64,000 bases of DNA from Cyclina sinensis (lineage: Eukaryota > Mollusca > Bivalvia > Venerida > Veneridae), in NCBI GenBank assembly GCA_012932295.1, contig JAAONU010000016.1, forward strand, positions 38,719,241-38,783,240. The letters are read 5' to 3'. Shown here piece after piece: positions 45,501 to 57,016 of the stretch. A program made the translations under genes and the position numbers. The notes under the pieces were generated by a model. The model did no database searches. It had not been told where the DNA came from and saw only the letters and a program-made list of their open reading frames with translations. The stretch's first letter is position 1. Each line of letters begins with the position of its first letter.

Positions 45501-48500
45501 AAAGAGAAGTCTGAAAGAGATGGGATTAAAAATGAATTGGAAGTACAGCAAGAAGTGAGAAATATTCCACTACAAGTTGGTCCTGCACCTAAAGAAAATA
45601 TAGCAGAAAGTAAGATTAAGAAAGGACCTGCAGAGCTAAGAGGTAATAATATGGAGGGTGTGAAAGATAGTAAATATTTGTCAGTCCTATCTGATGTGAA
45701 ACAAGAAGACAAGTGTGGCATAGAAAATAAAAATGCAGGCAATACGGAAAGATTTGATAAGCTTTTGCAGAGAAGTACAACATTATTAAAATCTAGTTCT
45801 GTCAATGAAAACAATGAAATGTGGGATGTTGTGGATAGAGATATTGTATGGGAAGAAAACGAGTCAAAATATGAAGGAATGGAAGAAAGACCTGATATTG
45901 ATAAAATAGAAAAGGATCAAATGCTGTCAAATATTGGACATGTCTTGAAAGAGAAAATTTCTAAAGGTGAGACAGTGAGATCGCAAGTGACACCTCTTCG
46001 GAGACCACTCAGACTGCCTAAAAATGTGTTTAATGACAGAGAGCATTCAGTAAAAGATAGTACAGAGGCTGTGAAATCAGAATATAATCATCAAATAGAA
46101 GTTAAAACAGAAACATACAGTCAGAAAAAAATGGAAAATCACACTCTAGGTGAGCTTGAAACTGGCACAGAACTGGAGAAATTCAAGTCTGAAAATGAAA
46201 TGGTAAAGGAAGAAGACGTTGAAAGGTCAGAAGATTATGGTGTTTTTGATTTCAGTGCCCCGACAGGTGTTAGGCTTAGAGATGTAGTGAAAGGCCAGGG
46301 TTTGTCCAAGAGGGAGATTTCAGAGAAGAACAAGGAAACCCTGCAGTTACAGACAAATTGGATGAAAGGTTATTTGAAACAGATGCTGCCAAAGAGTAAA
46401 GAAAAAGAGATAAAAGTAGAAGTTTGTGATGAGAATAATAATGCTACTGAGGAAAGTGTCGAGTCTGATACGATTGAAGTGACTGCAGATGAATGTGAAC
46501 CAGCTGAAATTACTACCGAGAAATTGGAACCTGATCTTAAAGAAAGTGTTATTTCTGAAACAAATGTAGGAGGACAAGGGTTTGATTATGAAGAAAAAGT
46601 GAAATCTGAAAAGATAATGGGAACTTCAGAAGCTTACTCCAGTTACTATAGACCATCTGAAAAGTTGGTGGAAAATCTGAAATATGATTCAAGAATCGAT
46701 AAGGCAGAGATGGCAGCTTGTGAGAATGTTGAGGAGGCAGATAATGTAGGAAGAAATTCAAAAGAGCAAAATTTGATTAAAAATGAAACACATAATTCAG
46801 TAAATCCAGATATTAAGAAAGGAAAACATGGAAACATAGACGAAGACAGAAAGACATGTACTGGTGTGGATAAAAAGAGTGAAGGAAACACCGATCCAAA
46901 TAAATCCAGTAATGTTCTGGAAAGAAAAGCTGACTTGAAGAATTTAAAGAGTGCTGTGAAAGGATTCTTGGGTAAGTTACATGAACATAATTGTCCATTG
47001 TTTAATTTTGTGACCATTTTCCATTCATCTTTATTTCCAGAAATAAGTTATTTTATTTCAGTTAAATTTAGTTTTCTCATTTAAAAATTACTTACTGAAA
47101 GGAAAATTTTTTTTTTTAACCTGAAACAAGTGAAAACTAATATGGGATTCAAAGTTTCTGTTCAGTGGAAAGTAATACTGAAGTTGTGGACTGCTGTAAA
47201 TAACAGATTAAGCCCACCAACATGACTCATTAAGAAAAACTGGATGTTTATCACTAACCAGGCATAAAAATCTGTGAAATTTTATGAAACTAGCAGTGCT
47301 GGAAAATCTTATCCCATATAAGTTTATCTCAGACTCCACGTGCAAACTTCCTTTTTCTGGAAAATCCACTGTGATACTAAAAATAGCACAGTTTCACAAA
47401 TTTTGACCACATTTTTTCCATAAAACACTGTAATTGACTCTTAGCATTGTGTTATTTCACGTTTTCATAATCATTTCATTGTTTTGTTTTAAGGAATATG
47501 ATTTTAATCCAGTTGTATTGAATATCTGATCAATTTGACACACTGTGTATTGACAGTGAGGTTGTCAAGAGGCAAATAATGTCAGTGCACAGTAAAAGTA
47601 GTTACAACTAAAGTAGTTCTTTTATTTAATTTTAAGCCTGGGTTTGTGAGAAAAGAAATCATTCATTTGGTTTGATAAAGGATTAGGAAATCCCAATGCT
47701 TGTGTAACCTATTGCATGGAGAATGAGTTGGCATTTCCTCTATCAGTCCTCTATCAAACCAAAATGATCGATTCTTATATGAAGCAGGATATTAATATAA
47801 CATTGGTATCTGATTATATTTGCATGAAATGTCTGCCATAATTAAAGTACCTAATATTTAAAGGTATACAGAACAAAATCTAAACAATTTTATATGGAGA
47901 AAAAAAGCAACAACTTAGAAAAACCTTATGTTTTATAGAAATAAATGCTCTTATTCTTCAGGTGATCAAAAAGAAGGGAAACACAGGTCATGTTCTACCT
48001 ACTCCAGACTTGGAGCTCTGCAGGCTCACTGGTTGAAGCATACACCAGGAACAAGTAAGAATTTGTAGTTTGGCTTTTAAGAATGTACATGTATGTATGT
48101 GAAATAACTAACCTCAAGTCAGGTGAAAGTATTTCTTGTCCAATGAAATCGTGTTAAAGCTCAACAGAGGATGTTGGGCATTCTGTCATTGGTAAAAAGT
48201 AATTAAATCAATCTAGTGCTGTGTTACTTTTTCAGAAGCTGAAAGTTTAACAGATCGAGTTTGTAAAGTGTTACTGTTCATTTACAGAATAATACTTTAT
48301 ATTTAAGTTTGTGTTTCAGGTATCAAGGCAAGCTTTGTGTTTCAGTGCTCACATAATATGCATTTCCCTATTGGTGTGACAACAAATAGTTTACAGCATA
48401 TCATAGTGACTGACACTTGCAACCATTGTATCAAAATGTTTGACCAGGATGGACAATTTATTCGCACTTTCAGAGCACAGGTGAATAAATGATTTGTTCT

Positions 48501-51500
48501 TTAGCAATATTTTATTGTAGAATAATTTGAGGGTGAATGCAGAAGTGGGCTGTCTGCTAATTTTTTCAACAACACTTAGTGTATTTACCCCACCCAAAGC
48601 TTTGTTTCTTGTATTGTTGTGTCTGATGTGTTTAAAAAATATCAAAACCTTTCACATTGTTACAGTACACAGTTGTTTAAAACATTGATGTGATTGTTAC
48701 AATGCTGATATAATAGCAAAAAAAGATTTTAAAAAGATATATTTTTAACACCTTAAGATGTGTATATGATATAAAACATTTAAAGGGCTCAACCAATGGC
48801 TCCATTAGAACAAGCTCTTTAGGAAAGCTCTTTACTCTGACTACAACTTACTTCTCCTTATGCAGACTGAAACTGTTAGCCTAAGGAGGCGGTGTGGGGC
48901 CAAGTGATAGTTTTATATGAAAATCTCACCATTGTTTTCAGGGAATGCACAGACCTTCAGCGCTTGTTGTGAATGAGTTTGACCATATCTTTGTTTCAGG
49001 GAATGCACAGACCTTCAGCACTTGTTGTGAATGAGTTTGACCATATCTTTGTTTCAGGGAATGCACAGACCTTCAGCACTTGTTGTGAATGAGTTTGACC
49101 ATATCTTTGTGAAGGATGATGTATCAATCAGTGTGTTTGACAATAAGGGTGACTACATCACAGAAATTGCTAAAGGTCTTTCAAAACCATTTGGTAAGGC
49201 AAACATTTCTTTTGTATATGTAGCATAAAGCATTGGGAGCTTAATACGGATGTTGGGGTTAGAGGAAGGGCTCTGTATCAGTCAGAATTATCTATAAAAT
49301 ATTTGTATCAATACACAAATGATCGATATTCGATACATCATATGATATCTTAATCTTAAATAAAATTGAAAACAATAATTCAAGTACAAACAGTAATTGT
49401 GAGGATTTTTCTGCATGTGTTTTACATAAGAATGAAGCCATTTTGTTCACCATTATTTATATCTGACTATATAATGATCAATAAATAATAAAAATAATTG
49501 TTGGAGCATCATGGATATTGACATGACTGACTGCACCCTTATAATCAAGCACTCAAAACATCTTGGTCATAATTACAAAGGAATCTGCCAGAATGTATCC
49601 GAATGACTGTTGGTTTTTTAGCTCACCTGTCACGTAGTGACAGAGTGAGCTTTTCTGATCACCTTTTGTCCGTCGTCCGTCCGTCCGTCCGGACGGCCGT
49701 CCGTCCGTCCGTTAACAATTGGTTTGTTAACACTCTAGTGGTCACATTTTTGCCTCATTTGCCATGAAACTTGGTCAAGATGTTTGTCTCATTAATATCT
49801 CAGACGAGTTCGAACATGGGTTATCAGGGTTGGAAAACTAGGTCACAGAGCCCAAATATAGAAAAACCTTGTTAACACTCTAGAGGCTACTTTTTCAGTC
49901 CAAATATCCTGGAAATTTGTCAGAAATGTTCTAATGATGATTTCTAGCTCAGGTTCAAATATGGGTCATCTGGGTTCAAAAACTAGGTCACGGAGCCCAA
50001 AAATAGAAAAATCTTGTTAACACTCTAGAGGTTACATTTTCAGCCCAAATAATCTTGAAATTTGTCAGAAAGGTTGCTTTGATGATTTCTAGGTCAGGTT
50101 CAAATATAGGTCATCTGGGGTCAAAAACTAGGTCATAGAGTCCAAATATTGAATAACCTTGTTAACACTCTAGAGGTAACATTTTTAGACCAAATAATCT
50201 GGAAATCTGTCAGGAAGGTTGCTTCTATGATTTCTAGCTCAAGTTCAAATATGGGTCATCTTGGTTCAAAAACTAGGTCACAGAGCCCAAAAATAGAAAC
50301 ATCTTGTTAACATTCTAGAGATTACATTTTCAGCCGAAATAATCTGGAAATTTGTCAGAAAGGTTTCTTCAAAGATTTCTAGCACAAGTTAAAATATGGG
50401 TCATCTGGGTTCAAAAACTAGGTCACAGAGCCCAAAAATAGAAACATCTTGTTAACACTCTAGAGGTTACATTTTCAGCCCAAATAATCTGGAAATTTGT
50501 CAGAAAAATTGTCTTGAGGATTTCTAGATCAAGTTCGAGTATGGGTCATCTGGGGTCACAAACTAGGTCACAGAGTCCAAATATGGAAAAACTTTGTTAA
50601 TATTCTAAAGGTAGCATTTTCAGTCCAAATAACCTGGAAATTTGTCAGAAAGATTCTATGAATGATTTCTAGCTCAGTTTTGAATATAGGTTCTCTGGGG
50701 TCAAAAACTAGGTCACAGAGCCCGAAAGTAGAAAAACCTTGTAAAAGCTCTAGAGGTAACATTTTTAGTCCAAATGTCCTTGAAATTTGTCAGAAAGGTT
50801 GTTTCAATGATTTCTTGCTCAAATTTGGATATGGGTCATCTGGGATCAAAAACTAGGTCACATGGTATAAATATGTAAAAAACTTTTTAACACTTCAGAG
50901 GTTACATTTTCAGTCCAAATATCCTAAAAATTTGTCAGACAGGTTTTTTTGATGATTTCTAGCTCAAGTTGGAGTATGGGTCATCTTGGGTCAAAAACTA
51001 GGTCACAGAGCCCAAATATGGAAAAACTTTGTAAACACTCTAGAGGCTACATTTTAAGTCCAAATGTCCTGGAAATCTGTCAGATAGGTTGTTTTGATGA
51101 TTTGTAGCTCAAGTTTGGATATGGGTTATCTGGGGTCAAAAACTAGGTCACAGAGCCTAAATATCGAGAAACCTTGTTAACACTCTAGATGCTACTTTTT
51201 CAGTCCAAATATCCTGGTAATTTGTCAAAGAGATTGTTTCAATAATTTCTAGGTCAAGTTCGAATATGGGTCATCTGGAGTCAATTAAAAAGGTCCATAG
51301 CAACTTTGTTAAAAGCAGTCATGCTCAGGTGAGCGATACAGGGCCATTATGGCCCTCTTGTATATCTATCAGACTTAAATTACTGGTTTTCGATAAATAT
51401 ACCAGTACACGGAGTCCTAGTTAGAGGGGGTTAAAATTTCATCAGAACTTTCATATTCTTCTTCTCAATACAGATACTGTTTAGAATTTTATCGTACATT

Positions 51501-53811
51501 CTTTGAAAAAAGCTTTGCCATAAATGTATTGTTCCACCACTTCTGACCCTGTGATCAAAGATTCAAATATCAGTACCAGTATTAGACTATTTCTCCTTTC
51601 AGTATCGGTACTGATCAAAATACCAGTATTTTTTATAAGTTGTTCTGCAGTTAAATACATGGCTTTCATTTTACTTTTTTAGGTCTCGTCTTAACACCAG
51701 CAAAATGTTTGTTAGTGTTGGAGACAGATAGGCATCATCCAGCCCTTGTCCATATCTCCCAAGATGGAAACGAAATGTGGCGGTTTCCATACCAACCACT
51801 GATCAATTCCCCAGCTGGAAGCAAGTGCCGTTTCATGGGTGTCTCAGAAAATAATGTAGTTGTTAGTGATCTAGGTAAGGCATAAGCGCATTTTACTCGA
51901 TTTTTGTACCCTGTATTGCATTATTCCATGTGCTCTTAGATTTACAGATTTAAACCAAGATTAATGGGTTTTGCTGAAAGAGTTAATCTTTGATCAGGGT
52001 TTGTTTAACTATTGTTTATTTGCAGAGCCAGTGCTATTTGGAATTTAGTATTTTGTTCCAGCTGTTGATCAATTATAATTAAGAATTAATACAGTTTGTA
52101 AGCTTTTTAAGACAGATATGTGGATGGAACTGGTGTTGGAGAGTGTTTAGTACACTCTAGCCATTGATTTTGTTATTTTCTGAACTGGAAAAAAAGAGAG
52201 AAAAAATTGCTTTTATTTCTTTTCTTGATGTTCTAAAGTTGATAAAAGGAATCTTACACAATTTTTCTAAAAAAACAATCACTGTGACTTTTTTAAGTGT
52301 TTCATCATTAAAATATGAGCTTTTATAGTGTTATGCATTACCAACATTTTAGCTTGTTTACATTCTAGAAGCCACATTTTCTATTCAGCCATCTTACAGT
52401 AAACAGAACAAAAAAGAACAATACACTTCATTTTCAATAGAACATGGCCCTCTGTCAAAAGAAATAATAAAAGAAATGGCCCCTAAGTCCATTTAAGTGG
52501 CACGCCTGTCAGTCATTCCATCAAAAGACTTCAACATTGCCTGTAAGTTCCTAATTATTGAATGGAAGCATCAGTAGGTTCTACCGATTTTCTTGCTCTT
52601 ATCATTTGATAAATATAAATATTGGTCATGCAAGTCACTAGCTCAGATCAGTGGAAATAAATGGTAGTCAGTTTTTTTACACAATTTTTTCTAGACTAAA
52701 TGAGCAGTATATAGCCACTATGGCCCTATTATGGTATTTCAGGGTTAAGCAAGATCTATATCACCAGTTTCGAAGGGGTTTTCTACAAGGTGATAGGCAG
52801 TTTAGGCACAGGTGTCACACAGTTCACTGAACCCTCTGGAATATCTGTTGATAACTATGGAAATATTGTCATTGGCGACAGCAGAAATAATCGTGTGCAG
52901 GTATGTCAAAGATGATGCATCATGTACATATATTTTTCCATGATTAAAAGACATTGAGAACCTCAAGTCATGGTAGGACTTAAGTCATTTTAAATCACTT
53001 GCGATTTAAAAAGGGCAAAAGTAATTAGCCTCTGTCGAAACATATGTAGTCACTGCTCAAAATTTGTAGACATCTTAGGTGTCTATGTCACTGTGATGTA
53101 ATTTTTACCAGAAAAATTCTCAGAAATCTTTTCCTTTATTTGTACAGCAGTGTCTATTTTCTAGTTCACCTTGGGCAGAAATAGGGCCCCATTCCCAAAG
53201 CCAAAGAGTATATATTTTTCCTGAAAGTATGAAATAAAATTCCCAGAATGAAAAGGTGGGGTTACAATGACCAACAGCATGATCTGTGTCTCACTCATTA
53301 AGTGAAATAGTTAACATGTCAAGTTTTCTGTGATTAAAATTGTGTTAAATGACTATAGATTCACCGGAAATTAAATCAGATATTATTTCTTACTCATGTT
53401 TCATTAATTTTAAAGCCAAATTCCAAATACCAGTTGAATTCAAAACAACACTTATTTCCCTGTCTAAAAGACCATGACCCCTTTTCCAAAATGGTGAAAG
53501 AAAGCTCTGTACTGTGTCATCTAGATCAAAGAAATAGTATGAAATACGTAACACTACATGAAAGAAACATTTACTTATGAAAACCTTAGTAGATGTATCT
53601 TGTTCAGTTTTGAACGAAATTAACATGTAGACCTTTTCAGTTATCATGTGACTATCTTCAGGTGTATCGTCATGACGGCTCGTACACGGGGTTGGTCCAG
53701 TTTGACGAAAAGATAATACGCCCCTCAGGAATTCATCTCACTTCAGACAATAAACTTCTTGTCGTCAATTATCTTCATCATGTTGTGAAAGTGTATAAAC
53801 TACAGGCGTAA
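39581..53811 (+). CDS. Coiled-coil NHL-repeat protein (TRIM2/3/32-like but without RING or B-box), 1181 aa, nine coding exons
   Basis: Coding exons are 39581-39783, 41150-41347, 44717-46971, 47962-48054, 48320-48480, 49058-49193, 51683-51874, 52743-52900 and 53662-53811; all junctions keep frame (3546 nt). Residues 1 to about 150 form a TRIM-like coiled coil. About 150-885 are disordered and Lys/Glu/Ser-rich. About 917-1181 form NHL repeats, for example PIGVTTNSLQHIIVTDTCNH and PSGISVDNYGNIVIGDSRNN, ending in KVYKLQA as TRIM2/3 end in KVYRYLQ. The start is fixed by an in-frame TAA (39575-39577) only a few bases after the acceptor at 39570. NHL propellers bind RNA or protein; TRIM-NHL proteins are usually E3 ligases, but this one has no RING domain, so ligase activity is not expected. 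The exact subfamily is uncertain. Confidence 0.85.
39784..41149. other. Intron 1 of the NHL gene with tandem repeat
   Basis: Between about 40020 and 40790 a unit of roughly 165 bases is repeated about four times. Landmarks are GAGCCATGAAACTTTCTAAG near 40155, 40317 and 40643, and a diverged copy near 40480. Each unit also contains a TTATGCCCC and AAAAAATAGCATTTTT segment. Confidence 0.75.
41686..43914 (+). mobile_element. AGCTCACCTG-type element, 2.2 kb, with two internal tandem arrays
   Basis: The left end is a T tract plus AGCTCACCTGAGCATG. The right end is CAGGTGAGCGATTTAGGGCC followed by ATCATGGCCCTCTTG. Inside, a unit of about 145-165 bases (CCTCTACCAAGTTTGTTCAA) repeats from 41920 to 42900. 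After a poly-C tract a different unit (GTACCATTTTACCCAGAGCC) repeats from 43040 to 43860. There is no transposase frame; the 60-86-codon frames inside are repeat artefacts. It lies in intron 2 of the NHL gene. Confidence 0.85.
42963..42984. repeat. Poly-C tract
   Basis: An uninterrupted run of about 22 C separates the two internal arrays of the 41686-43914 element. Confidence 0.95.
44717..46971 (+). CDS. NHL gene, exon 3 (long disordered region)
   Basis: This 2255-base exon encodes the end of the coiled coil (HLQEITLEKFELDAVMKLEF) and then about 730 residues of low-complexity sequence. The first third is rich in Ser, Tyr, Pro and Gln, with STQAD and STQTD motifs (about residues 199-203 and 219-223). 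The rest is rich in Lys, Glu and Asp, with at least six hydrophobic-Lys-x-Glu motifs. Acceptor TTTATTTCAG, donor TTGG|GTAAGT. If the donor is missed, the frame runs on to 47084. Confidence 0.87.
48320..48480 (+). CDS. NHL gene, exon 5 (first NHL repeat)
   Basis: It encodes PIGVTTNSLQHIIVTDTCNH followed by CIKMFDQDGQFIRTF, a standard NHL repeat (G-V, then I-V-T-D-x-x-N-H, then I-x-x-F-D). Phase 1 in, phase 0 out; acceptor TGTTTCAG, donor CAG|GTGAAT. Confidence 0.9.
48942..49115 (+). repeat. 58-bp tandem triplication of an exon start and its splice acceptor
   Basis: Three copies of GGAATGCACAGACCTTCAGC and the next 38 bases begin at 48942, 49000 and 49058. Copies 2 and 3 are each preceded by a TTTGTTTCAG acceptor and copy 1 by TTGTTTTCAG. 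Only copy 3 continues into the rest of the exon. Copy 1 differs from the others by one base (CAGCG against CAGCA). Confidence 0.97.
49058..49193 (+). CDS. NHL gene, exon 6 (second NHL repeat, behind the triplication)
   Basis: Starting at the third acceptor, the exon encodes GMHRPSALVVNEFDHIFVKD and a following FDNKGDYITEI, a diverged NHL repeat. It joins exon 5 in phase 0 and leaves in phase 1 (TTTG|GTAAGG). Starting at either of the first two acceptors adds 116 or 58 bases and reaches TGA within 20 codons of the extra unit, so only the third gives a full-length protein. Confidence 0.85.
49615..51360 (+). mobile_element. AGCTCACCTG-type element, 1.75 kb, with internal tandem array
   Basis: The left end is a T tract plus AGCTCACCTGTCACGTAGTG, then a CCGT-repeat tract (49671-49712). 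The core is about ten units of roughly 145 bases, each with AAAAACTAGGTCACAGAGCC and GTTAACACTCTAGAGG. The right end is CTCAGGTGAGCGATACAGGG then CCATTATGGCCCTCTTG. It lies in intron 6 of the NHL gene. Confidence 0.88.
51683..53811 (+). CDS. NHL gene, exons 7-9 (rest of the propeller)
   Basis: Exons 51683-51874, 52743-52900 and 53662-53811 encode the remaining blades. Examples are GVSENNVVVSDLG, EPSGISVDNYGNIVIGDSRN and RPSGIHLTSDNKLLVVNYLH, ending KVYKLQA before TAA at 53809-53811. The last blade closely resembles the end of TRIM2/TRIM3 proteins. Confidence 0.88.
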
Positions 53812-54309
53812 CAGTTATTGTACAGGAACGTAGACACAGTGTATGATAAATCAACAGCTGCAACAGTTTCAGTCAAAATCAAGGACAGGAACAATGTTTG
53901 TAACCTGGACACCATAACAGTAACATTGACAATGTACATCTTAGTAAGATATTCAGCGATTGTTTACTTAAGTGTAATTCAGTGCAGGCATAATGGTGTC
54001 ATATGGTCACATAGACATAGCTCATTTGACCGGAATCTACTGTGGATGATTTACACTACTCATTCATTTACTACTGAAGATCAGGGTACACTCAATTTTG
54101 TTGGGCAATAACATTCTCTGAGTGCAAAGAAGTTTTTAGGATAAATGTATACTATGTTGAATGCACAACATTTGTCTTTGCCTTTGTTTCTGCTCTGCTT
54201 CCTGCTGTTTGAACAACAGGATGTTTATTTTTTTATTGTCAGGATGATTATATGAATATTTAGGTGTAGATTTGTAGTTGACCTGATTTTAGAACAACAG
54301 GATATGTGT

Positions 54310-54602
54310 TTCTAGTCAGCCTGATGATTTAACCTTAAAGTATGTATTTCTTGTCAGACTGTAGTTGGTACGTTTCTAGTCAGCCTGATGATTTAACCTT
54401 AAAGTATGTATTTCTTGTCAGACTGTAGTTGGTACAACAGGGTTTGTTTGTATTCTCAGTTTGTCTTGTATGTTTTGAACAGGATACCTTTATCTAGTCA
54501 GACTGTAGTTGGTACAACATGGTATGTTTGTATTCTCAATTTGTCTTGTATGTTTTGAACAGGATACCTTTATCTAGTCAGACTGTAGTTGGTACAACAG
54601 GA
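54310..54602. repeat. Two short tandem duplications in the NHL gene 3' UTR
   Basis: TTTCTAGTCAGCCTGATGAT and the following sequence occur twice, 62 bases apart. A longer unit with TTTGTCTTGTATGTTTTGAA then occurs twice, about 80 bases apart. All four copies end in CAGACTGTAGTTGGTAC. Confidence 0.9.
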
Positions 54603-55082
54603 TAAATATGTATTCCAAGTCATTCTGGAAGAACAGGATATATATTGGTTGTCAGACTGGTAACTTTTGAACAACATAATGTATATTTATAGGCAGCCAG
54701 ATATGTTTGGACAACAGAATATTCAAAGATGTCGTGACATACCTTTGAAATACCAAGTCAGATTTTGTTGATGTTTTAACATCGCTTGGATCTGTTATTA
54801 TCCCTTTTCTCATTTTGAGCTATTAAAAGGAAATTTCATTATCTGTTTATGCACAATGTTTATTACTAATCACGACTACAAAATTCTTTGGCATTTTAGA
54901 TCAGCACAAAGTAGTTTTGATATCACCATATTTGCATTTCATCACTACACAAGATGCTCATTCAGCATTCTGCAGTCCTGTTGTTCTAACAAAAATAAGC
55001 TTTGTATTATGTCTGGTTTATTGTTCTATTATTTTTTTACTATAAAAATCTAGTCAAGATAATGTTTTCTCTCCTTTATTTG

Positions 55083-55908
55083 TTTTTAGCTCCTTTGAGC
55101 ACAATGTGCTAAAGGTGAGTTTTTTTGTGATCACCCTGTGTCTGTCGTAAATTTGTTGCTATAAACAAAATTTCCTATTAATTGGTCAAAGATGATGAAA
55201 CTTGGCAGGGATGTTCCTTGAATGCATTGACCTCTTTATTAAAAGTTTTTCAAAGAATTCCATTACATGCAATTTATTATGGAAAACTTTGGTTGCTATG
55301 ATAATAAAAATTGTCTAGACCACCAGTTCCAGAGCTTTGAAGTGTGTTGTGTATTGGACTTCTTCCAAGTTTATTCAAATGATGTCCCTGGGCTAAGTGT
55401 TGGCCCTACTTGAGGGGTCACTTGCTTTGCATAGAATATTTAGGAAAATCTTTAAAATTCTTCTTTTATCAAAGCACAACACCAACAGTTCTAAAATTTT
55501 GCTTGAAGCATTGTCTAGATTTGTTCATTTGGTCATTGTTTGTCTCTGCACCAGTGGTCAGTTGTTTTTCTTAGGTTTATGTAGACAAACTTTAAAAGTC
55601 ACTCTCAGAAACCATAAGCCTGTGAGTTCTGATATTTAGTGTGAAACATTGTTTTGTGAACTCCTACCAAGAGAGTTAAAATTAGGTCTCCAGGATCATT
55701 TTGCCCCAACAGGGGGTCACATGTTTAACCTTAAAGTAAAGGAATTTACAGAGAAATATGGAAACCTTTATAGTCTTTTTTAACAAAATATTTTGGTATG
55801 CAAAATTTTCAAAATTTTTCAAGTTCTTTGATTTTATAAATCCATAAATTGCCCTTGTGGTTTTTAGCAAGTAAAGGTGGGCAATTTAGGGCTATCATGG
55901 CCCTCTTG
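55083..55908 (+). mobile_element. AGCTCACCTG-type element, 0.83 kb
   Basis: The left end is TTTTTAGCTCCTTTGAGCAC with a matching GTGCTAAAGGTGAG hairpin arm. The right end is AAAGGTGGGCAATTTAGGGC then TATCATGGCCCTCTTG. It is diverged from the other copies (C-to-T changes in the inverted arms). It lies in the inferred 3' UTR of the NHL gene. Confidence 0.8.
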
Positions 55909-56615
55909 TTTCTTCAGCAAACTAATGGTTTTTTTTTTTTTTTTTTTAAAGTTTTGTAATGAAGAAAACTATGTTTTTGTAATGAAGAAAACTATGTTAA
56001 GTGTTACTATATTTACTGCAGTAAATGTAGGATTGTGTATCAATAACATTATGATATTGTAAGTTCATGTCCATCAGTTGAAAGACTGAAGTACAATTAT
56101 ATATTAAAACAGTATATAAAGTACTTTGTAACTGTTACTTTATCTTAGTTTAGCTGAATTTTACTTATTATATATTTAATAATTTTCATTCACTTTATCC
56201 TTCATCAGCTGTAGGTAAAGCCATGAGAAAGAAATGTTGCAAAGCTGATTTTTTTTTTCCTTTAAGTTGAAAGTTCCCATTAAAAGTACAAATATGCCAA
56301 TGAAAAAAATCATAGCCTTGAAGTAATAAGTCAGTATTTTCAAAGCACTTTTTCGTAACTGACAGAGCTTCTGGACTCAATGTTTATAGAATTATACAGT
56401 TACTAGTATTTGCTATGGAAGGAAGTATTCTTGTATCATTTTATGTTCACATACCTTAAGAATTAGTTTATGTTGTGTTATGCTAGATGTAGAAGTTTCA
56501 TTGCTGTAAAATATTTTGAGCTGGCTTGATGTTTTTGGGTGCCTTTTGTTCTTTACTTTCTGGACAAAAACCTTGTTTCTTTTGTTGGGGTTAGTCTTTC
56601 AGAGTTTAAGAGAGA

Positions 56616-56648
56616 AATAAAATGTTACAAATACACGTTTCATTTATT
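56616..56648. terminator. Facing poly(A) signals of the NHL gene (+) and WDR11 (-)
   Basis: AATAAA on the plus strand is at 56616-56621. TTTATT at 56643-56648 is AATAAA on the minus strand, about 370 bases after the WDR11 stop codon. The two convergent transcripts therefore probably overlap by a few tens of bases. Confidence 0.55.
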
Positions 56649-57016
56649 GTTACTCTGGAAAGGACATAAAAGTAAAACATGACAGTTTCATATGATTATG
56701 GAGTGGTCACATTTACAGAATTTGTATAAAAATTACATTACTCACTGTTGCCATTCTTAGTGTTTTTGTGCAAGCACATGCCAAGAATAATACTAGTATT
56801 ATTTCACTGATCATTTCTGGTGATATCTGAGAGAAATTTCTCTCCCTTAATCCTTACAGCTGGCTTCAAGTATTAAGACTGACTCTATTTTGATTTTTTC
56901 TGGATCTCAACAACACATTCTCTTTTTCAGTGTTATCACTGTGAATAATTTGACAGTTATTGCTGTTAGAAAGTTCTCTCCCATTTCATCCTACTAGGTG
57001 GCACCATCTATACTTA

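Larger units (their letters stand above)
53812..56640 (+). other. Long 3' UTR of the NHL gene
   Basis: No splice sites or coding potential follow the stop codon and the first strong poly(A) signal is AATAAA at 56616-56621, giving a UTR of about 2.8 kb. It contains tandem duplications at 54310-54600 (a 62-base unit twice, then an approximately 80-base unit twice, both sharing CAGACTGTAGTTGGTAC) and a mobile-element copy at 55083-55908. Confidence 0.55.
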
